The notes: a model not told the origin generated them from the sequence alone. A DNA stretch of 19,263 nucleotides from Firmicutes bacterium CAG:145 (GCA_000435715.1 FR882600.1:238027-257289), one strand, 5' to 3'. Counted from the stretch's first letter, positions 1 through 8,225 are shown. A program made the numbers and translations.

Positions 1-32
1 CGCCTGGGCAGCCGTTTGTAGGTATTACTGGT

Positions 33-134
33 TTAGTTGTAGCAGTTACAGAAAATGATAACCAGTAACAAGAAAAAGAATAATAAGCTAGTATCTACTC
101 CACCGTCTCCTAAAAGACCACAATTGTTTCCCAT
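33..134 (-). CDS. Tiny cysteine-rich membrane peptide (33 aa)
   Basis: A 33-codon frame starts with ATG at 134 and stops with TAA at 33-35. An AGGTGA SD sequence sits about six bases before the ATG, which is the main reason to believe it. The peptide has a short polar, glycine-rich N-terminus with one Cys, followed by one hydrophobic segment (about residues 17-28, rich in Leu, Phe and Ile), and ends in a Cys-Asn-Cys-Tyr-Asn tail. Tiny proteins with a glycine-rich head and one transmembrane segment are common in spore-forming Bacillota (YjcZ-like peptides among them), but I cannot assign it to a named family from sequence alone. A membrane location is inferred. It lies downstream of the UPF0340 gene, separated by about 190 bases that include a possible promoter of its own. 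Function unknown. Confidence 0.6.
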   Translation of the reverse strand: MGNNCGLLGDGGVDTSLLFFFLLLVIIFCNCYN

Positions 135-152
135 TTAATTCACCTGCTTCTT

Positions 153-231
153 TCATATTTTTTTGAATATGACGGACGTATAACCGCCCGCCGCAAGCGT
201 CAGCGCTCAGTCTCCGGCAAGCGGGAGCCGG
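153..231 (-). other. Structured leader before the 33-aa peptide
   Basis: Two hairpins can be drawn between the possible promoter and the peptide's SD. CCGGC/GCCGG arms lie at 227-231 and 214-218, in a GC-rich stretch. A 7-bp stem TCATATT/AATATGA lies at 166-172 and 153-159 with a six-base loop, just upstream of the SD. Neither is followed by a U-run, so they do not look like intrinsic terminators. Confidence 0.3.
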
Positions 232-273
232 CCGGAAGTTTCGCTCCGCTTTGAAAACTATTCAGTTGTAGTA

Positions 274-301
274 TACAATATGACTTTTTGCAGGATTTTG
301 T
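274..301 (-). promoter_or_regulatory. Possible sporulation-type (sigma-K-like) promoter for the 33-aa peptide
   Basis: On the minus strand, AC (301-300) is followed after 17 bases by CATATTGTA (282-274). This fits the Bacillus sigma-K pattern AC-N16/17-CATANNNTA. It would give a leader of roughly 130 bases. The pattern is short and could occur by chance. No good sigma-A promoter was seen here. Confidence 0.25.
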
Positions 302-324
302 TACCGGATTTTTAAAAACTTTTT

Positions 325-894
325 CTATCTCGGAATATCTCCTCCTGAAAGTTTTTCATCATAGGCTGCTCTCTCTCCTCCTATAAATTTAGGTCTGGTT
401 CTGGCGCATACCAGATGAGCCTCCCCTATAGATTTCACTGAAACTCTGACTGGAACCGCCACGCTCTTGAGCTGCATCCCTATGAGAGTGTCTCCTATGT
501 CCATACCTGCGTCGGCTCTGATGGACTCCACCGCCACGGGTTTCTCCGCCCTGTGATACATTGTAGTGGCAAAAGAGCCTCCGGCTTTAGGCTGAGGCAC
601 AACGTTGACGATCTCCGTTTTCTCCGGCAGGGCTGCTTTTTCTACTATGACTGCCCTGTTGAGATGCTCGCAGCATTGCGCCGCCAAAAATATCCCTCTG
701 GGGCGTATGACACTCATGATTCCCTCATATACGGCTTCCGCCGCATTTATATCCGAGCCTTTTCCTATTCTGAGGCCCATGACTTCGCTAGAGCTGCATC
801 CTACCACAAGAATGTCTCCTTCTGCAAGCTTGGCGGTCTCTATCAGCTCTTCGCAGGCTTTCTCTGCCTGCTGCCTTATTTCTTCATAAGTCAC
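325..894 (-). CDS. UPF0340 (YwlG/DUF436) family protein
   Basis: The 189-residue product matches the UPF0340/YwlG family (TIGR01440) along its length. The glycine/serine-rich GCSSSEVMG stretch with RIGKGSD just after it (about residues 32-49) and the HLNRA motif are characteristic. The biochemical role of this family is not established. The start is GTG at 894, nine bases after AGGAGG (909-904), which overlaps the stop codon of ahcY. The gap to ahcY is only 13 bases, so the two are surely co-transcribed and this is probably the last gene of the cdaA operon. No intrinsic terminator is visible after the stop, so read-through towards the 33-aa peptide is possible. No signal peptide or membrane segment is seen. 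Confidence 0.85.
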   Translation of the reverse strand: MTYEEIRQQAEKACEELIETAKLAEGDILVVGCSSSEVMGLRIGKGSDINAAEAVYEGIMSVIRPRGIFLAAQCCEHLNRAVIVEKAALPEKTEIVNVVPQPKAGGSFATTMYHRAEKPVAVESIRADAGMDIGDTLIGMQLKSVAVPVRVSVKSIGEAHLVCARTRPKFIGGERAAYDEKLSGGDIPR

Positions 895-907
895 CTCTAT
901 TCGCCTC

Positions 908-2158
908 CTATATCTGCCAGCTGTTTAGATAAGCTTGTTGTTCTTCTGTAAGGCTATCTATCTGTATGCCCCATGCTTCAAGCTTTCTGCGGGCTATCAC
1001 ATCGTCTATCTCTGAAGAAACGTCGATCACCTTATTTTCAAGATTTTTATAATTATCCCTGATATAAGCCGCAGACATGGCCTGCACCGCGAAACTCATA
1101 TCCATGATCTCTGCCGGATGTCCGTCGGCAGCGGCAATGTTCACAAGGCGTCCTTCTCCTATGACGTTGATCCATCTGCCGTTTGGCAGTTTATATCCCA
1201 TTACATTATTTCTTCGTTCCTTTTTATCTTCCGCAAAGGTCTCCAGCGCCGCCATATCTATTTCGCAGTTGAAGTGTCCTGCGTTGGCAAGGATGACTCC
1301 ATCCTTCATAGACATCATGTGCTGAGTCGTTATAGTCTTGCAGCAGCCTGTAGCTGTCACAAAGATATCTCCGAAGTGAGCGGCTTTGGCCATAGGCATC
1401 ACAGAAAAGCCATCCATCTTTGCCTCTATGGCCTTTACAGGATCTATCTCCGTTACTATGACCTGAGCCCCGAGGGCGGCAGCTCTCATAGCTATGCCTC
1501 TTGAGCACCATCCGTATCCTACCACCACTACCTTTTTAGCAGCGACTATGAGATTGGTGTTTCTCATTATGCTGTCCCAGGTAGACTGACCCGTTCCGTA
1601 CCGGTTGTCGAACAGATGCTTGCAGTCGGCGTCATTGACGGCAACCATAGGGAACTTTAAGATTCCCTCCCTCTCCATAGCTTTAAGACGTATGACTCCT
1701 GTGGTCGTCTCCTCGCATCCTCCCCAGACTTCTTCCATCAGGTCAGGGCGTTTATCGTGAAGAAATGTCACCAGATCGGCTCCGTCGTCTATTATTATGT
1801 TGGGCTTGTGACTCAGGCACATTTCAATGTGTCTGTCGTATTCTTTCTGAGTGGCGCCGTGATAAGCATACACTTTGAGTCCACTGTCAGCCAGGGCAGC
1901 GGCCACATCATCCTGAGTGCTCAGCACATTGCTGCCGGTGACTGACATATCTGCGCCTCCGGCCGCAAGAACGAGACACAAATAAGCAGTCTTGGCCTCA
2001 AGATGTACCGAAAGAGATATCTTTATTCCCTCAAAAGGTTTGGTCTTTATAAATTCGTCTTCAAGCCCTCTCAAGAGCGGCATATTATCTCTAACCCACT
2101 GTATTTTTCTGTGACCCGAAGGCGCCAGGCTCAGGTCTCTCACTTGATATTTTTCCAT
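908..2158 (-). CDS. ahcY: Adenosylhomocysteinase, short (archaeal/Thermotoga-like) type
   Basis: This 416-residue enzyme hydrolyses S-adenosylhomocysteine to adenosine and homocysteine, using tightly bound NAD, and so relieves inhibition of methyltransferases. Visible motifs: HLEAKTA with catalytic His52, the TGSN and STQDD loop (about 74-84), Asp125, Glu149/150, and the VNDADCKHLFDN segment with Lys180, Asp184 and Asn185. The Rossmann motif reads GYGWCSRG (214-221). The third glycine of the usual GxGxxG is therefore a serine; Thermotoga-type enzymes usually have GYGWCGRG. It ends without the Lys/Tyr-containing C-terminal tail of the long eukaryotic type. Members of this short branch include S-inosylhomocysteine hydrolases, so that substrate is an alternative. 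It follows glmS by 22 bases, with a GGAG SD site. Confidence 0.92.
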   Translation of the reverse strand: MEKYQVRDLSLAPSGHRKIQWVRDNMPLLRGLEDEFIKTKPFEGIKISLSVHLEAKTAYLCLVLAAGGADMSVTGSNVLSTQDDVAAALADSGLKVYAYHGATQKEYDRHIEMCLSHKPNIIIDDGADLVTFLHDKRPDLMEEVWGGCEETTTGVIRLKAMEREGILKFPMVAVNDADCKHLFDNRYGTGQSTWDSIMRNTNLIVAAKKVVVVGYGWCSRGIAMRAAALGAQVIVTEIDPVKAIEAKMDGFSVMPMAKAAHFGDIFVTATGCCKTITTQHMMSMKDGVILANAGHFNCEIDMAALETFAEDKKERRNNVMGYKLPNGRWINVIGEGRLVNIAAADGHPAEIMDMSFAVQAMSAAYIRDNYKNLENKVIDVSSEIDDVIARRKLEAWGIQIDSLTEEQQAYLNSWQI

Positions 2159-2180
2159 TTTATTTCTCCTGCAACCGTCT

Positions 2181-4016
2181 TTATTCCACTGTTACTGATT
2201 TGGCTAAATTCTTAGGTTTGTCTATGTTGCAGCCTCTCTTCTTGGCTACATAGTATGCGAAAAGCTGCAGCGGCACTACGCTTATGAGGGGCACTATCTC
2301 GTCTCTGCATTCGGGAATATACACCATCTTGTCGCTCTGCGCAGCGATAGCCTCGTTGCCCTCTTTGGCGACAGCCAGCACATATGCTCCCCTCGCCTTT
2401 ATCTCCTGAATATTAGATACCATCTTCTCATACAGAAAATCCTGACATGCTAAAGCGATGACCAGCGTTCCCGGCTCCATGAGGGCGATAGTTCCATGTT
2501 TGAGCTCGCCGGCGGCGATAGCAAACGAATTTATATACGATATTTCTTTGAGTTTCAGGGAACCTTCGTAAGAAACCGCCGAATCCAGGCCTCTTCCTAT
2601 GAAGAACACCTGCTCTCTGTTATACAGAGTCTTTGAAAGTTCTTCTATCTGAGGAGCTTTTTTAAAGAATTCCTCCATTTTCGACGGTATGTCCTTAAGA
2701 TCTCTTATGAATCCGTCATAATAATCTTTTGTGACAGCGCCTTTTTCCAGACCCATATACAACGCCAGCATATACATGCACATGAGCTGGGTAGTGTACG
2801 CCTTGGTGGAGGCTACTGCTATCTCCGGTCCCGCCCATGTATAGAACACGTCGTCCGATTCTCTGGCGACAGAGCTTCCTACCACATTGACCACGCTCAA
2901 TACTCTGGCTCCCTTTTTCTTGGCTTCTCTGAGAGCCGCCAGCGTGTCGAGGGTTTCTCCCGACTGGCTTATAGCAATAAAAAGCGTATTTTCATCTACC
3001 AGAGGATCTCTGTAGCGGAATTCCGAAGCCACGTCTACTTCCACAGGAATCTTTACCAGTCTTTCTATGATGTACTTGCCCACAAGGCCGGCATGGTACG
3101 CCGTTCCGCAGGCGACTATATATATCTTGCTGAATTTTTCTATATCTTCTCTGGTAAGGGAAATGCCCTCCAGATTTATCTTTCCCGTATCGTCAAGGCG
3201 GCGGCCCAGAGTTTCTGACAATCCCTTGGGCTGTTCATATATCTCCTTGAGCATAAAATGCTCATATCCTTCTTTTTCTGCTGCGTCTACGTCCCATGTG
3301 ACATGGAACACTTCTCTGTCTACCTTATTCTTGTCTTCGTCGAAGATAGTAACCTGATCTGCCGTCACTAAGACGGTCTCATTGTTTTCTATGAGATAGA
3401 TCTCTTTCACGTACTTGAGCAGCGCCGGAATATCGGAGGCCACAAAATTGCTCTTCTTCCCAAGGCCTACGATAAGGGGTGCGTCCTTCCTGACGGCCAC
3501 CATCTTATCCGGCTCGTCTTCTGCGATGGCAACTATGGCGTAAGCTCCTCTCATTCTGTCCACTGCTTCAAATACGGATTCGAGCAGATCCTTCTTTTCT
3601 TCGTATATCACGCCGATGAGCTGAGCTATGACTTCTGAGTCGGTCTCCGTCTTAAACTCTATTCTGTGTTTCTCAGCAAGTTCCTGCTTCAGATCGACAT
3701 AATTTTCGATTATTCCGTTATGTACTATGGCAATCTTTCCGTCCTGGCTCACATGAGGATGAGCGTTGACGTCTGACGGTACTCCGTGAGTGGCCCACCT
3801 GGTATGCCCTATGGCTATGTGGCTTGTCATCGGATCGTCTCCTATGAGATTCTCCAGATTGGCAATGCCTCCCACATGTTTTTTCACTTCTAGCTTTCCG
3901 TCTCTGACTATTGCGATGCCGGCAGAGTCGTAACCTCTGTATTCCAGTTTCTTGAGTCCGTCGATAACTATATCCTTGGCGTTTTTATTTCCTACATATC
4001 CTACGATACCACACAT
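2181..4016 (-). CDS. glmS: Glutamine-fructose-6-phosphate aminotransferase (isomerizing)
   Basis: GlmS makes glucosamine-6-phosphate from fructose-6-phosphate and glutamine, the entry step to UDP-GlcNAc for the cell wall. The chosen start is ATG at 4016, giving 611 residues that begin MCGIVGYVG. The Cys must be residue 1 of the mature enzyme, since it is the N-terminal nucleophile, so the in-frame GTG at 4025 is not the start; that GTG is in fact part of the AGGTGA SD. A class II glutamine amidotransferase domain (about 1-215; HTRWATHG and HNGIIENY motifs) is followed by two SIS sugar-isomerase domains, with SQSGET in the first and the ISYINSFAIAAGELKHG stretch in the second. The C-terminus LAKSVTVE is the classical end. 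It follows glmM by nine bases. No glmS ribozyme fits in that gap. Confidence 0.97.
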   Translation of the reverse strand: MCGIVGYVGNKNAKDIVIDGLKKLEYRGYDSAGIAIVRDGKLEVKKHVGGIANLENLIGDDPMTSHIAIGHTRWATHGVPSDVNAHPHVSQDGKIAIVHNGIIENYVDLKQELAEKHRIEFKTETDSEVIAQLIGVIYEEKKDLLESVFEAVDRMRGAYAIVAIAEDEPDKMVAVRKDAPLIVGLGKKSNFVASDIPALLKYVKEIYLIENNETVLVTADQVTIFDEDKNKVDREVFHVTWDVDAAEKEGYEHFMLKEIYEQPKGLSETLGRRLDDTGKINLEGISLTREDIEKFSKIYIVACGTAYHAGLVGKYIIERLVKIPVEVDVASEFRYRDPLVDENTLFIAISQSGETLDTLAALREAKKKGARVLSVVNVVGSSVARESDDVFYTWAGPEIAVASTKAYTTQLMCMYMLALYMGLEKGAVTKDYYDGFIRDLKDIPSKMEEFFKKAPQIEELSKTLYNREQVFFIGRGLDSAVSYEGSLKLKEISYINSFAIAAGELKHGTIALMEPGTLVIALACQDFLYEKMVSNIQEIKARGAYVLAVAKEGNEAIAAQSDKMVYIPECRDEIVPLISVVPLQLFAYYVAKKRGCNIDKPKNLAKSVTVE

Positions 4017-4025
4017 TTTCTTCAC

Positions 4026-5375
4026 CTACCTAAATTTTTCTTCAATAAGCTTTGCCAGATCCCCGGCTAAAACAGTCAGCCTGTCTCGGTCGCTGCCCTC
4101 CACCATCACGCGAACCAGCGGTTCTGTGCCTGAAGGTCTTATCAGCAGTCTGCCGTCCTGAGCCAGCTCTCTCTCCACATCGGAGATCGCTTTGGCCACC
4201 TGAGGATCTTTCATATAAGTTTTTTTATAGTCATTATTTATCTTTGCATTAACCAGCACCTGAGGAAATATCTCTATCTCCGAGGCGAGCTCAGAAGGCG
4301 TTTTGCCGCCGGCTTTCAAGGCTCCCATGAACTGAAGCGAAGAAAGTATACCGTCTCCTGTAGTAGTATGTTCTCTGAAAATTATATGTCCCGACTGTTC
4401 TCCGCCTATGACGCATCCGGTCTCAAGCATCTTCTCGAGCACATATCTGTCTCCCACTCCGGTAACATCAACTTCTATCCCGCTGGCCTCCATAGCTTTG
4501 TGAAAGCCTATATTGCTCATGACTGTAGCCGTAACCTTATTCTCTTTGAGCCTGCCCTGATCTTTCAGCATCCTGGCGCAGATGGCTATGACTCTGTCTC
4601 CGTCAACTACGCTGCCGTTTTCATCTACGACTATGAGTCTGTCAGCGTCTCCGTCAAAAGCCAGACCCACGTCCGAGCCTGTGGCTTTTACAAGTTCGGC
4701 CAGTTTTTCAGGATGGGTGGAACCGCAGCCTCCGTTTATATTTACTCCGTCAGGCTTATTTCCCATAACTGAGACATTAGCTCCCAGCGACTTATATACC
4801 TTCGCCGCTATCTCATAGGCGGCTCCGTTGGCGCAGTCTAAGGCCACTTTAACGCCGTCCAGCCTGAAGTCCACAGTCTGAAGCAGATGCTTGACGTAAA
4901 GATCTGCGGCATTTTCGGAAGCTTCGAGACATCTTCCTATGAGTTCTCCGGTTATGTGACTGTTGACATCTACGCTGCTTATGATAATATCTTCTATCTT
5001 TTCTTCTAATAGGTCATCGAGTTTATACCCGTCTCCGTTGAAGAACTTTATACCGTTGTATTCGAAGGTATTGTGAGACGCGCTTATGACGATGCCTGCA
5101 TCGGCATTATAATACCTAGCCAGGTACGCCACTGCCGGTGTAGGTATCACTCCCAGCTTGATGACGTTTCCTCCCACAGCCAGTATACCTGCCGTAAGAG
5201 CGCTCTCCAACATATCCCCGGAGATTCTCGTATCTTTTCCGATAACCACAACCGGTCTCTTGTTTTTCGCTTTCAGAACGTAAGTGCCTGCTTTTCCCAG
5301 ATTAAATGCCAGCTCAGGAGTAAGCTCCTTGTTGGCTACCCCTCTTACGCCGTCGGTACCAAATAATCTTCCCAT
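4026..5375 (-). CDS. glmM: Phosphoglucosamine mutase
   Basis: GlmM converts glucosamine-6-phosphate to glucosamine-1-phosphate for UDP-GlcNAc synthesis. The 449-residue length is normal. Seen in order: the N-terminal GRLFGTDGVRG signature; the active-site phosphoserine loop GIVISASHN with Ser100; the Mg-binding loop DGDADR (241-246); the sugar-binding GGEQSGH loop; and the C-terminal phosphate-binding RPSGTEPLVRVM loop. The ATG start at 5375 is preceded by GAGG at seven bases. It lies 18 bases after cdaR and nine before glmS. In other Bacillota GlmM binds the diadenylate cyclase CdaA and restrains it, so this gene order links wall precursor synthesis to c-di-AMP level. That interaction is family knowledge and is not visible in this sequence. 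Confidence 0.97.
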   Translation of the reverse strand: MGRLFGTDGVRGVANKELTPELAFNLGKAGTYVLKAKNKRPVVVIGKDTRISGDMLESALTAGILAVGGNVIKLGVIPTPAVAYLARYYNADAGIVISASHNTFEYNGIKFFNGDGYKLDDLLEEKIEDIIISSVDVNSHITGELIGRCLEASENAADLYVKHLLQTVDFRLDGVKVALDCANGAAYEIAAKVYKSLGANVSVMGNKPDGVNINGGCGSTHPEKLAELVKATGSDVGLAFDGDADRLIVVDENGSVVDGDRVIAICARMLKDQGRLKENKVTATVMSNIGFHKAMEASGIEVDVTGVGDRYVLEKMLETGCVIGGEQSGHIIFREHTTTGDGILSSLQFMGALKAGGKTPSELASEIEIFPQVLVNAKINNDYKKTYMKDPQVAKAISDVERELAQDGRLLIRPSGTEPLVRVMVEGSDRDRLTVLAGDLAKLIEEKFR

Positions 5376-5393
5376 TTTCTTTCCTCGCTTTTA

Positions 5394-6584
5394 TTATTCG
5401 ACGGTTATTTCCACTCTTTCTACGGAAAGCGTCGCTGACGATGTATCCTTGCCGCATGTCACCGTCAGAGTCACCGTATGGGTTCCTCTGCCCAAACCGC
5501 TGACATCCGCAGAAATCGTGACGTCATCGGCTGTCAGGCCGCTCATCACGCTCTCTCTTCCCGTCAACTCGGCGCTGAATGTCACGGCGCTTATCGTATA
5601 AGTGAAACCGTCTTGTCTATTTAAAAGGTCTATATCATCCTGGTCAAATTCAAAAGATTTTTTACTCAGGTCTTTTACCGTCACCTTGGCAGACAATCCG
5701 TCGGAATCATCACTCAGCTGTATTCCGTCAGGAAGTATAGGTTCAAGGGGCAGCGTATCGTTGGTGTAAACTCCCGAAACATCGAGAGTCCTGCAAGTTA
5801 TCTTGCTTATATCTTTTATATCGTCTTCCGTTCCCTTTATAGTGACAGTCTTAGGAACAGAAACGCTTCTCTCTATATCGCCGTAGTCTGTTCCGGTCAC
5901 GGGAACCTCCAGACTGACGGTTTTTTTGCTGAGCATGACGGCAGTTACCTTGACTTCCGAACTGCTGAGTCTTACATTAAGTACCTGTACTCCGCTCTTA
6001 TCTACCGGCGTCAATTCCGTATTGAATGTCGAAAGCTCCGTTCCTATCTTGCTGAGTTCGACAGACGCCTTCACCTTATCCACCTTATCTACCAGCGTCT
6101 TGGCTCCGGTTACTCTGACGGTCTCAAGATTCGTTTCTACTATATCTGCTTCTTTATCCGTACCTGCCTGGCCGTTTACGGCAACTTCCACCGTCTTCTC
6201 CTCGGTGGTCAGATCGTCTATATCTACGTTTATCTTCTCTACGCTTATATGGTCTATCTTTACATTATCCGGACCTGTCACATTGATCCTTACAGTGTGG
6301 CTTCCCTTGTTCAGCCCTTCCACATCGCAGGTGACGCTAAAATCGCTGGGCTCCACTTTAGTTATTGCAGTCCGTTGTCCCGATATGCTGACGCTTATGG
6401 ATGTCTGGCTGCTGTCAAGGACTGTCAGGCCGTTATCTTCTAATGATTCCTGATTAGTGAAATTTATGGGAATATTCTTCACCGTAGCAGTGGATTCAGG
6501 ATTCACCTCGCCCAGAACATAGGCCCAAAGGGCTATAGCTATTATCAGGGCCAGGACAATGTTAAATTTCTTACTTTTCAGCAT
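5394..6584 (-). CDS. cdaR: CdaA regulatory protein, YbbR-domain membrane protein
   Basis: The 396-residue protein has a short basic N-terminus (MLKSKKFN), one membrane segment (about residues 8-24) and then an extracellular part made almost entirely of beta-rich YbbR repeats. Four can be traced, ending near residues 116, 220, 310 and 396. Each has the recurring pattern in which a short VTG/ISG motif, a hydrophobic strand and a final Val-rich strand alternate. CdaR homologues bind and modulate the cyclase CdaA at the membrane. The ATG at 6584 is preceded by GGAGG five bases upstream, and the gene overlaps the end of cdaA by 14 bases, which suggests translational coupling. It is a little shorter than the Bacillus homologue. 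Confidence 0.92.
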   Translation of the reverse strand: MLKSKKFNIVLALIIAIALWAYVLGEVNPESTATVKNIPINFTNQESLEDNGLTVLDSSQTSISVSISGQRTAITKVEPSDFSVTCDVEGLNKGSHTVRINVTGPDNVKIDHISVEKINVDIDDLTTEEKTVEVAVNGQAGTDKEADIVETNLETVRVTGAKTLVDKVDKVKASVELSKIGTELSTFNTELTPVDKSGVQVLNVRLSSSEVKVTAVMLSKKTVSLEVPVTGTDYGDIERSVSVPKTVTIKGTEDDIKDISKITCRTLDVSGVYTNDTLPLEPILPDGIQLSDDSDGLSAKVTVKDLSKKSFEFDQDDIDLLNRQDGFTYTISAVTFSAELTGRESVMSGLTADDVTISADVSGLGRGTHTVTLTVTCGKDTSSATLSVERVEITVE

Positions 6585-7416
6585 CTTTACCTCCCCTGTT
6601 AAATACCCTGCTTATCTTTTCAGTAAAGAATCCCCTTTTATCCTCTTGCAGATAAAGGCTCAGAAGGATCTTTTCTATCCTCTTTGCCTCAATAAATCTC
6701 GTCAGCTGGCCATTCTGAGCAATAGAAATCACCCCAGTCTCCTCGGATACGATTATAACCAAAGCGTCAGAGTTTTCTGTTATTCCTATGCCGGCCCTGT
6801 GCCTGGTGCCCAGTTCCTTGTTCAGCTCTTTGTTCTGCGTCAGGGGAAGTACGCAGCCTGCCGCATACAGCCTGTCGCCTCTCAAAATTAACGCTCCGTC
6901 ATGGAGAGGCGCCCCCTCATAAAAAATATTTCCTATCATCTCCGCAGAGATGGACGCATCTATTATAGTTCCCGTCTCTACTATGTCGCTGAGAGTTATC
7001 TCCCTTTCTATGACCATAAGAGCGCCGGTCTTTGAAGAAGACATGGACTCTACGGCTCTGACTATCTCCACCACCATCCTCTTGGCTTCGTCCTTGTCTA
7101 TGTCATTCATTATATTGGCGAATCTGCTTCTTCCAAGATGCTCCAGGGCTCTTCTGAGTTCCGGCTGAAATATGACCACTATTGCGATAAGACCTACAGT
7201 CATAAGTCCTGACAGCAGCCAGTGCAGCGTGTACAGATGAAGAAAGTTTGATAAGACAGTAGCCGCGACCAATACAAGAAGCCCCTTCGCCAGCTGTTCG
7301 GCTCTGGTCTCTCTGATGAACCCCAAAACCTTATACACTATAAAAGCGACTAACAATATATCCAATACGTCTGTTATGCCGATACTTGACATTATATTAT
7401 TTAAAAAGTTTTCCAT
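6571..7416 (-). CDS. cdaA: Diadenylate cyclase CdaA
   Basis: CdaA makes the second messenger c-di-AMP from two ATP, controlling potassium and osmolyte transport and wall homeostasis. The 281-residue protein shows three N-terminal hydrophobic segments (about 14-32, 43-60 and 65-84). A DAC domain follows, with the DGA motif at 173-175 (in APLHDGALI) and the RHR motif at 205-207 (in GTRHRAGIGI), both required for catalysis. The start follows the usual CdaA N-terminus (a short stretch, then DILLV). The SD is weak (AAAGGAAA, about 12 bases from the ATG). It is the first gene of a leftward operon with a clear promoter some 35 bases upstream. Confidence 0.97.
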   Translation of the reverse strand: MENFLNNIMSSIGITDVLDILLVAFIVYKVLGFIRETRAEQLAKGLLVLVAATVLSNFLHLYTLHWLLSGLMTVGLIAIVVIFQPELRRALEHLGRSRFANIMNDIDKDEAKRMVVEIVRAVESMSSSKTGALMVIEREITLSDIVETGTIIDASISAEMIGNIFYEGAPLHDGALILRGDRLYAAGCVLPLTQNKELNKELGTRHRAGIGITENSDALVIIVSEETGVISIAQNGQLTRFIEAKRIEKILLSLYLQEDKRGFFTEKISRVFNRGGKDAEK

Positions 7417-7451
7417 GATACAGAAATTTCCTTTGTTTAGCCTTATCTTAC

Positions 7452-7480
7452 ATTATACTTTGAAAATGTGTTGGTTTCAA
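7452..7480 (-). promoter_or_regulatory. Sigma-A promoter of the cdaA-glm-ahcY operon
   Basis: TTGAAA (7480-7475) and TATAAT (7457-7452) on the minus strand are separated by 17 bases. The predicted start near 7445 leaves a leader of about 29 bases before cdaA, too short for a riboswitch. Confidence 0.8.
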
Positions 7481-7575
7481 GTAGAGAATGTAATGAGCTT
7501 TAATTCAAAGATCACGCAGAATATAGCCTCTATGGCCTTTCTGCAGCCTCGAGCTTTTATCTTTATTCGGCGCAA

Positions 7576-7607
7576 TAAAAAGCCTCGGGCCGTAAAACTC
7601 GAGGCTT
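7576..7607 (-). terminator. Intrinsic terminator after hpf
   Basis: AAGCCTCG (7607-7600) pairs with CGAGGCTT (7587-7580) around a 12-base loop and is followed by further Ts on the minus strand. It lies five bases past the hpf stop and isolates hpf from the cdaA promoter. Confidence 0.85.
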
Positions 7608-7612
7608 GTGTT

Positions 7613-8140
7613 TTAATAGGTAGTATTGAGAACTCCGTAGTCCTTGTCCTGTCTTCTGTAAACGACGCTTACGCTGTCAGTCTCCACATTGAGGAATACG
7701 AAGAAATTATGCTGTAATAGTTCCATCTGCAAGATGGCCTCGTCCACTGTCATCGGTGTAATTCTGAATTTTTTTGTCTTGACTACTTTGCCTTCGTCAT
7801 GCTGATCTTCAAATTCAGGTATCATCTCGAATCTTACCGATTCGTTGGACTTATTTCTCTTCAGCATCTTTCCCTTGTATTTTGACATCTGACTATGGAG
7901 CTTATCAGCTACGATGTCTATACAATCGAAGATGTCCTGAGAAACGTCTTCCGCCCTGAAAATAGTACCCTTAGCGACTATAGTGGCCTCCATCTTGACC
8001 TTGGCTTTTTCAGGATGGATCACTATATTGGCCTTAATATCGTCTGCAAAGTATTTGCCCAGTTTTTCAAACTTTTTATCGATTGCCTCCTGGATCTTAT
8101 CATTTACACTGATATTTTTGCCTGTTACGATGATCTTCAT
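7613..8140 (-). CDS. hpf: Long-form ribosome hibernation promoting factor
   Basis: The 175-residue protein starts MKIIVTGKN at the ATG at 8140. That ATG has a near-perfect AGGAGGTGA SD five bases away; in-frame sequence further upstream lacks an SD and is not homologous. Residues 1 to about 96 form the YfiA/RaiA-like domain that sits in the decoding channel of the 30S subunit. Residues about 118-175 form the C-terminal dimerisation domain (KKFRITPMTVDEAILQM, then HNFFVFLN and the YRRQDKDYGV end), which joins two 70S ribosomes into 100S dimers in resting cells. It has its own promoter (8168-8195) and terminator, and lies just downstream of a structured RNA with the position of the raiA motif. 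Confidence 0.95.
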   Translation of the reverse strand: MKIIVTGKNISVNDKIQEAIDKKFEKLGKYFADDIKANIVIHPEKAKVKMEATIVAKGTIFRAEDVSQDIFDCIDIVADKLHSQMSKYKGKMLKRNKSNESVRFEMIPEFEDQHDEGKVVKTKKFRITPMTVDEAILQMELLQHNFFVFLNVETDSVSVVYRRQDKDYGVLNTTY

Positions 8141-8167
8141 TCTGATCACCTCCTGTGCTTTTCTTTT

Positions 8168-8195
8168 ATTATAGCACATATGTTATGAAAATCAA
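8168..8195 (-). promoter_or_regulatory. Promoter of hpf (extended -10)
   Basis: On the minus strand TTGATT (8195-8190) is followed after 16 bases by TATAAT (8173-8168), with TG one base before the -10 (TGCTATAAT). Transcription would start near 8161, about 20 bases before the hpf ATG. Confidence 0.7.
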
Positions 8196-8225
8196 AAGGA
8201 TTTTATGTGTATTCTTGGTAAAACC

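Noticed and set aside
4017..4025. Upstream GTG start for glmS
   Set aside because: It would place three residues before the obligatory N-terminal Cys nucleophile, and it is part of the SD.
7417..7451. Riboswitch or c-di-AMP-responsive leader before cdaA
   Set aside because: The predicted leader is about 29 bases, too short for any known class.
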